Assembly: GCA_963576735.1 (NCBI GenBank)
Contig: OY755184.1
Span: 2,480,001 to 2,544,000 of the forward strand
Length of the DNA stretch: 64,000 bases
Direction: 5' to 3'
From: Bedellia somnulentella
Taxonomy: Eukaryota; Arthropoda; Insecta; Lepidoptera; Bedelliidae
Below are positions 57,946 through 64,000 of this stretch, in pieces. Within the stretch, counting starts at the first letter, position 1. Each line of letters begins with the position of its first letter. Below the pieces are notes generated by a model that was given only the letters and a program-made list of their open reading frames with translations, did not search any database and was not told where the DNA came from. A program made the translations under genes and the position numbers.

Positions 57946-58494
57946 GTTACCATGGGGATACCCGTTATAAATATGATTTTACCGATTACCAAACTTAATA
58001 AATTATTTATCTCTAAGTTGATAGGCGATGATAATAATTAAAACAATTTATTAAAAGGAATAGTTAGTAACCTGCTTTTTATAAAATATTCCCTATAAAT
58101 AAGTTTGAAATTTATTTACAATTTTCGGCACGTACCGGTTTGCTAATACTCTTTTTAAACTCTCGCGGTTTGTAGACATTATATATAAAAAATATCAGGA
58201 TTAACTAACGAATATTTTAAATCACTTACGTGATATATTCAGTTAAGTTTGAATTGGTTTTTCTTTGAACTTAATCTCGACTTGCAACCGCGCGAGCGGG
58301 ACACACTCCTCTAGTTCGGGCTCTCGTTCTAGGACGTTTCTCTGCTTGACAGTGTTCAAAAGATAATAAACTTTATAGCATGGTAATAAATTGCATTATT
58401 GTGTACCATATTTTTGTGAGTGAGCTCTCCTGTTTAGTTAGTACCTTCATGTAGAAAACTTAATTCCGTCACTCGTCGTGACGCTTACTACCTT

Positions 58495-58700
58495 TTATAA
58501 TGGAACAATACCTTACTAGCATTGATATTGCCAAAGCTATGTGGGAAACTTCTTTGAATCAAGCTGATGGATAGAATGGATACAGGACTGAATTTTATTA
58601 TCCCGGTAGTGGGATGTTCAGATTTGTCGTAATGCCGATCGGTCTCACTAATGCACCTGCTACTCAGCACAGATCAATGGATGTTCTCTTTAATCTGAAT
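58495..58700 (+). pseudogene. Ty3/Gypsy reverse-transcriptase remnant (palm)
   Basis: The translation gives YLTSIDIAKAMWETSL, an in-frame stop, then FRFVVMPIGLTNAPATQHRSMD. This is the Gypsy RT block from FSxIDLxSGYxQ to FxxMPFGLxNAPATFQR. It is probably the continuation of the piece at 57001. Confidence 0.78.
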
Positions 58701-58711
58701 GACGACGTCCG

Positions 58712-58785
58712 TGCCCGAGTGGATAGGCGACTAGCTTCTCGATCCGGAGGTTGCGGGTTCGATCCTAGCTGAGAGCAACATTTGT
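58712..58785 (+). repeat. tRNA-like sequence (SINE head or tRNA pseudogene)
   Basis: GTGCCCGAGTGGATAGGCGAC looks like an A box and GGTTGCGGGTTCGATCCTAGC contains a good B box (GGTTCGATCC). The acceptor ends do not pair convincingly, so it is not called a functional tRNA. Confidence 0.5.
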
Positions 58786-58794
58786 ATGATGAGC

Positions 58795-58880
58795 ATAAGG
58801 TGCCTTTCCACCAGAGATGTGCTATGTAGCTGTACTACGATGCGTTAGAAATCCACCAATCATATTCCTTGGTGCAAAAA
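58795..58880 (+). repeat. Half of the fold-back element family found at 59164
   Basis: AAGGTGCCTTTCCACCAGAGATGTGC, then AATCCACCAATCATATTCCTTGG matches the left arm and loop start of 59164-59354. The right arm is absent. Confidence 0.6.
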
Positions 58881-59163
58881 AGTCAAAATCTTTATTTTTC
58901 AAATATAAATTAAATACTAACATTTTTTGAACGTCAAAATTTTAAATTTATCATTAATCCGTTGCTTACGAAGGTGTTCGTAAAGAGAAGAAGCAACAAA
59001 GAAACTCTTTACATTCACATTTTTTTTCAAAATATGATTTGTACAATTTTCGGTTTAACATATTTTTACTTTATAAAAGATTTTCTATGCGACCAAACCA
59101 AATGCACGTAACATATATATTTAATATGATATAATACACATAAAAATATCGGCCAAGATTAAG

Positions 59164-59354
59164 AAACAATCATTAAGGATGCCTTTCCAATAGAGATGTG
59201 CTATGTAGCTATGCTACGTATGCGTTTGAAATCCATCAATCATATTCCTTGGTGCACGTAGCATATATAGAGCAAAAAATATGATTGGTAGATATCAAAT
59301 GCATCCGTGTGGCATAGCACATCTCTGGTGGAAAGACATCCTTAATGATTGTTT
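59164..59354. mobile_element. Fold-back MITE, arms of about 80 bp
   Basis: AAACAATCATTAAGGATG at the left is exactly complementary to CATCCTTAATGATTGTTT at the right. Pairing continues with few mismatches through AGAGATGTGCTATG and CATAGCACATCTCT, to the loop around CCTTGGTGCACGTAGC. No coding capacity. Confidence 0.78.
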
Positions 59355-59394
59355 ATATAAAGTAATATGTGTATTATTATATAACCCTATTAAT

Positions 59395-60441
59395 ATTATA
59401 AATGTGAAAGTTTAGATGTTTGTGTGTTCGAGGTAAAAATGCTTCTCAATTACATAATGTATATGAATGAAATTTAGCAGAAGCTGATTGAACTCATAGT
59501 ATCGGAAAAAGTTTGGCATAAGCAAATTTACAATACGAAGCCTGTCGTATTGTAAATTATATGGCTGAGTAATACTTCATCATCAGCCCACACTCGTCCA
59601 CTGCTGGACATAGGCATCTCCCATGGCGCGCCACCTCTTCCTATCCTCGGCCAGCCTCATCCAACCACTCCCGGCCACCTGCTTTAGGTCGTCGGTCCAG
59701 CGGGCTGGAGGGCGCCCCACACTGCGTCTGCCAGTGCGTGGTCTCCACTCAAGAACTCGTCTTCCCCAGCGGTTATCGGTTCTTCGGCAGATGTGACCAG
59801 CCCACTGCCACTTCAACTTGCTGATCCGATGAGCTACGTCGGCCACTTTAGTTCTCTGTCGGATCACGTCATTTCTGATGCGATCCAACAGAGTGATGCC
59901 GAGCATAGCTCGCTCCATCGCTCTTTGAGTGACTTTGAATTGGTGGACTAATACTTACTCGGCGATAATTTTTATATGATATAACAAGTTCTACTTAATT
60001 TGGTGCTACGGCGGTTAACACATTGGTCCGCATGATGTTGCGCGTGGATGCCTGTTCTTCCGTTGCTTGTAAGTATCTCCGTTCGTATAGAAAACACGCA
60101 CAGTCCCACACACTGAAAATACATCCACGCGCGTACAAGCGAATCACGTACGAACATTTTTATGGTTGTTCGTAATTTTTGATGATATAATTATCTAACT
60201 TGGTCTGTAGAATTACCGAAATTCGAACAGGATGGAATGGATTTTGGAACGGGCACTACGAAGCCAAACTTTTTGTATACTTAATATTCCTGCCGGCTAC
60301 TCTGAACAACTGACAATATCACGTGATGTTCAGAAGTATTAGTAACTCTGCCAACCCCTTCGGGGATAACCGGCGTGCACCTTTGAGTCTTTGAGGTTAA
60401 AATTAAAATTAAAAGAACGCAGACGAAGTTGCGGGTACCAG
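59395..60441. mobile_element. Composite element with common insect-repeat ends
   Basis: The left edge AACCCTATTAATATTATAAATG and the right edge AACGCAGACGAAGTTGCGGG, then TACCAGCTAG, are the two ends of a repeat that is widespread in Lepidoptera, from general knowledge. The inside holds an RTE LINE fragment and a family C 3' piece (60300-60385), so the repeat has been interrupted at least twice. Confidence 0.55.
59583..59939 (-). pseudogene. RTE-clade LINE, C-terminal end of ORF2
   Basis: A minus-strand open frame with MERAMLGITLLDRIRN, ISKLKWQWAGHICRR, then RRSVGRPPARWTDDL and KRWRAMGDAYVQQ. This is the very conserved tail of RTE/BovB-like ORF2 of insects, far downstream of the RT active site. 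It is a 5'-truncated, dead copy with higher GC than its surroundings. Confidence 0.88.
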
Positions 60442-62781
60442 CTAGTTATTCCCATAAAAGAAAAGGAAACCACTTGATTTTTTTAAGGTTCTCCTTTATA
60501 AAAAATACAAATTGTTCTTAAAAGAAGAAACTGGTAAGGGCATTAGTTAATAGAAGTAAAATGTGTAATAAAAGACAATATATTTACTGCAAAAATTTAC
60601 TGCATGCTTTATGATCACAACAGCCGTTCAGATCATCATCAACACAAAGTATATCACCACCAAACATTTCCATTGAGTACGAAACAAGAATAGTAATACA
60701 ACATACGCGACACAAAATAACTACCATTACAGAATTATTATATATTTTTTTGACTGATTAATGAATGACTTATTGTTTGTACTTCCTTTGATATTGCTCA
60801 TGTGAAGTTTCGAGTGATTGAACTTTATCAGTCATTCATTCACCGATCTTTTCATGACTAAAGGCATTTACTTATTGCCCGATTGATATCGTATGTCCTA
60901 AAATTACTTGTATAAGAATATATGTTTTCATATAATATAATCTACTACAAATCTAAATATATGAAATTTTTCTCATAAATTCTGGCAGAAATGGCGCAAA
61001 AAAGAAGACAAAAGAGAAATAAAATATATACATGTGTATCTCTTTTCATCGTTCAGTCATTGCACATTTCAATTTTAATTGCTTATCGAATGGACTCATT
61101 GGTAAAAATACTCAGAGATATGAAAAAAATTGCCGTTTGTGGCTTACAACTGACTGTTAGAGAAACATTAAGAATTTTGGCTTCTTACATCCACTAAATA
61201 TTCTAAATTAGTTATGATAGTTAACTAGAACTTATATTTTCTAATAGTAAATTCTGAATTTTGAGAAGCGTACTTCAAAGCATATAACAATATATAAATG
61301 ACCGAATGCTAAAAAGGAACATTCTAAATTTTCATGGCGAAAATAAGACTTGAACAGACAAAGACTGTTAATTAACTCTATCTTAATACTAAATAGCTTC
61401 TTTTGCATTTTCTCGTACACGGGTATTTCGTGTAAAGATAAATATTAAGGCTGATTGTCAATCATTGCTTACTTCACCGATTTTAAAAGTATGGAAGAAT
61501 ATTTATTATAATTACATAAAATAAGATAGAAATGTCATTGTCGAAAGAGGCCAATTAATGAATGAAAAGGAAAACTTCATTTATCCTTTAGGTGAATGGA
61601 AACCTATATTTTCATTCACTTTGAACGACTATTGACCCTAAGTATCAGTTATAGTAAGTTATATTGTGCGTAATTTTGGATTTTCTGAGATAAAGAAGTT
61701 TAATTACATTGCTATATTATTCCACAAAGCTATTATCATGTGAACAACTGGATTCATATAAAATAGTAATTTAAGATCCGATTTCTCAATAAATAGATTC
61801 AAATTACATAGCAGTGATGGCATTACATTGATTGATCCAAATAACTTTAATCAAATATTGAAAAATCGAACCTGAAATGATTTTAAGTTCAAGAAGATTT
61901 ATTGTTATCACTAGCCTATTAAAATAAATCCCTATAATGAATACCATATCTATATATACTTTGTTAAATACCTAATGTTGTCAGTAAATAATTAGAATTT
62001 CTAATTTAAAGCAAAGTTTATAAACATTTGGGTACAGCTTGTAAGTCTCTCCTTGTAATTCTAATTTAATATTATTTTATTTCACGTAATACGTAGTTTT
62101 GTAAACTCAATCGGTATATACCGAACAAAGCACTTCATTTTATTCATTTACTAATAACGGTATAACTGGAGTGTCATTAATATTACTATTCATAACAAAT
62201 ACAAACCAATAGACCATCAAAAGATATGGAAAATGGCAATACAGATTGAATAATTTATTATTTTTAAGTTTTTTTTTATTTATTTTTAATTTTCACTGTA
62301 AGAAATATATTGGCTAAAATAAAACTACAAACTATATTTAATTGGCAGTTCTATCTACAAAATAAATCAAAGATTAAAAATATGAATGTCAAATAAATAA
62401 AATACATTTGTAAACGACGACTTTTTAAGTAAGTTAATAAAGGTTTTTCTTCATTTCTCACCTTTCAGCTATACTACACTTATCAAGGCAACACTTTAAC
62501 ATTTTTCATCTAGAAGGTTCTAGCACTTTTACTATCCGAAACAATGGCCCAAGTTTACTATGTTTGAATACGAAAACGAAAATAAAAAATCATATTTACT
62601 CTTAATTTTTTGGGATAATTTGTAAATATCTTAAATTTTCATGAACAAAGTAAACTAAAGCTGGCCTCCCTAGCTTTATCGACTTAGCATTTGTATCATT
62701 CATTCAGTCCAAGATGGCGGATCACTGCCATTCACTCATTCAGTCTAAGATGTAAAATAGTGATTGCATTCAGCAATTCGT
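60442..62781. other. Intergenic AT-rich sequence, nothing recognised
   Basis: About 2.3 kb with no convincing exon or repeat family. A 68-aa open frame at 60991-61197 starts basic (MAQKRRQKRNK), but nothing supports it. Confidence 0.45.
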
Positions 62782-62888
62782 TCAGTCAGCGTTTGGACTA
62801 AACAGCTGAGCTCTGAGTTCATCAAGTGAAAGAACTTCTTCGTCTTCAATAGATGGTTGCTGCTCTGTGCGGGATTGCTCTCGCAGCT
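62782..62888 (-). CDS. Terminal coding exon of an unidentified gene
   Basis: On the minus strand, a pyrimidine-rich tract and ACAG acceptor (AG at 62890-62889) lead into 35 codons and a TGA at 62784-62782. The peptide starts ELREQSRTEQQPSIEDEEVL and ends LDELRAQLFSPNAD. It is acidic and probably helical, and does not resemble any transposon protein in the window. Upstream exons would lie to the right, and none was found before 64000. The gene is not identified. Confidence 0.5.
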
Positions 62889-63039
62889 CTGTAAAATTAA
62901 ACATGATTTAATCAATGATAAATATATAATGGTTATTATCTCAGACTCTCAGAAGAAGGAAGAAGGTGGGAGTCTGAAGTGAGCATAAAAGAACAAGTAT
63001 GAGAAGAATAAATAAAGGATATCTTTTAAATGTAAGGGA

Positions 63040-63105
63040 AACAAGGGAGGTTTGTCAAGGTCTCTGCCTTCGCCAGTGGGAAGGACGGGCGTGAGTGTAT
63101 TTAAC
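63040..63105 (+). repeat. Family A 3' fragment
   Basis: GGGAGGTTTGTCAAGGTCTCTGCC, then CAGTGGGAAGGACGGGCGTGAGTG is the 3' half of family A with the block around CGATCG missing. Confidence 0.6.
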
Positions 63106-63237
63106 TAAGGAAGTCCAGACCAATACCAGGAAAAGAGAAATTATGCTAATTTGAAAATAATATTTATTTATGTGTACCAATATTTGACAGATGAGGCTGT
63201 CAAATGAAGGTGCACTTTGGTGAACACGTGTACTAAT

Positions 63238-63560
63238 GCAACCGCGATAGCTCAGTGGGTAGAACACCGCTTATCGTGCAGACGATGAGAGTTCAAATCC
63301 CAGGTCTGCTTACACCAATTTGTCTTTTCTAAAGTCGTATATGTGGTTAATTTAACATGGTTTTTAACGGTGAAAACCCACATGGCCAAGTTGTACTTTG
63401 TCATGTGAGAGTGTATTCATACCGAACAGCGATAAGCCTGTCACCTATCACGTGAGTACAATATCCAAGCAAAATATGGGTACTCTGAACACCAGGTGAC
63501 AATGTCACGTGATGTTCAGAAGTATTAATACCTCTGCCAACCCCATCAGTTTTAGTGTAC
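63238..63560 (+). repeat. tRNA-derived SINE, family C
   Basis: It begins CAACCGCGATAGCTCAGTGGGTAGAACACCGC (a good A box), then GAGTTCAAATCCC (B box), TTGTCTTTTCTAAAGTCG, CACATGGCCAAGTTGTAC and CTGCCAACCCCATC. This is the best-preserved tRNA head of the family in the window. Confidence 0.87.
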
Positions 63561-63789
63561 TAAGTGTAATGTTCATGGGCGGATTCAGCCATATGGGCAA
63601 GATGGGCATGCCGACAACCCTAATCGACATACGACCTCACACTATTATAGTCTATTGAGGCTAAAGCTGATATGCTGAGCAAGATAATTTTGGGTGCCTA
63701 TGCCCACAACCTTTTTTGAGGACTGCATTCGTTCCTAATAGTTTCAGTTTCGTAAACACGTGGACTAAGAATAGTGTTATAGTGGTACG

Positions 63790-63990
63790 GTGGCATAGTC
63801 TCAAATAAGCACCTGCCTATTCGACGGACACCTGTCCGAATTATGAAGAATAAAAAGCATGTATGAAAAGATTGATGTATGTGAACGAAGATAGAGAGGT
63901 TTGCCAGTATCGTACAAAGTGGCGATCGATAGTCTCTGCCTGCCCCAATGAGAACTAATGGCGTGAGTATTTGTATGTATGTATGTGTAT
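63790..63990 (+). repeat. Short retroposon, family A (fullest copy)
   Basis: Order of blocks: GCACCTGCCTATTCGACGGAC, GAATAAAAAGCATGTATG, AAAGATTGATGTATGTG, GAGAGGTTTGCCAGTATCG, AAGTGGCGATCGATAGTCTC, CCCCAATGAGAACTAATGGC, then GTGAGTATTTGTATGTATG. The 3' end GTGAGTATNTGTATGTATG is shared with family B. Confidence 0.82.
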
Positions 63991-64000
63991 TAAGTATATT

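Noticed and set aside
58712..58785. Functional tRNA gene
   Set aside because: A and B boxes are present, but the acceptor arms do not pair and it lies amid decayed repeats.

Overview
The window looks like an insect nuclear genome, most likely a moth or butterfly. The genes are intron-containing animal genes, the DNA is AT-rich, and about half or more of it is transposon-derived, with short retroposons of the kind common in Lepidoptera. The order-level call is an inference from gene content and repeat style. No species can be named.

Four host genes can be followed exon by exon, and a fifth shows one exon. (1) PYM (partner of Y14-Mago) lies on the minus strand at 168-1879 and runs off the left edge. 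(2) LIN37, a MuvB/DREAM subunit, lies on the plus strand at 2785-32045. Its third intron is 21.4 kb and stuffed with mobile elements, including a full-length BEL/Pao retroelement with two LTRs that look identical and an envelope-like domain (20492-29024). (3) ZCCHC4, a 28S rRNA m6A methyltransferase, lies on the minus strand at 32441-44411, tail to tail with LIN37. Its last intron holds a stack of nested transposons. (4) C1QBP/p32, a mitochondrial matrix protein, lies on the plus strand at 47985-56198. (5) A single terminal exon of an unidentified minus-strand gene lies at 62782-62888.

The most notable hidden signal is in C1QBP. Introns 2, 3, 4 and 5 each carry one copy of a 132-135 nt element in the same orientation. 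Each has two hairpins, a hinge that fits ANANNA (three of four exactly), and an ACA three bases from the 3' end, which is the architecture of box H/ACA snoRNAs. The 5' hairpin pocket is conserved among the four and the 3' hairpin has diverged. C1QBP therefore appears to be a host gene for a family of pseudouridylation guide RNAs.

Mobile DNA can often be bounded to the base. There is a hAT MITE with an 8-bp target duplication (5968-6736) and a hAT derivative with a transposase remnant (32654-33398). A Harbinger-like element (11326-12553) is proved by an empty site in a second copy of its host transposon. A mariner-like element with ~330-bp inverted repeats lies at 19369-20413. Two DNA transposons (40933-43848 and 50666-52726) share GGGT termini, 4-bp A/T target duplications and arrays of a family-specific 14-mer near both ends. 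An inverted-repeat element encoding an intact 560-aa protein of a multicopy arthropod family (34952-36976) has inserted into a LINE reverse transcriptase. Three short interspersed families recur throughout: A and B share a TATG-repeat 3' tail, and C is tRNA-derived. From about 56.6 kb to the right edge there is little except decayed Ty3/Gypsy, RTE and SINE fragments.
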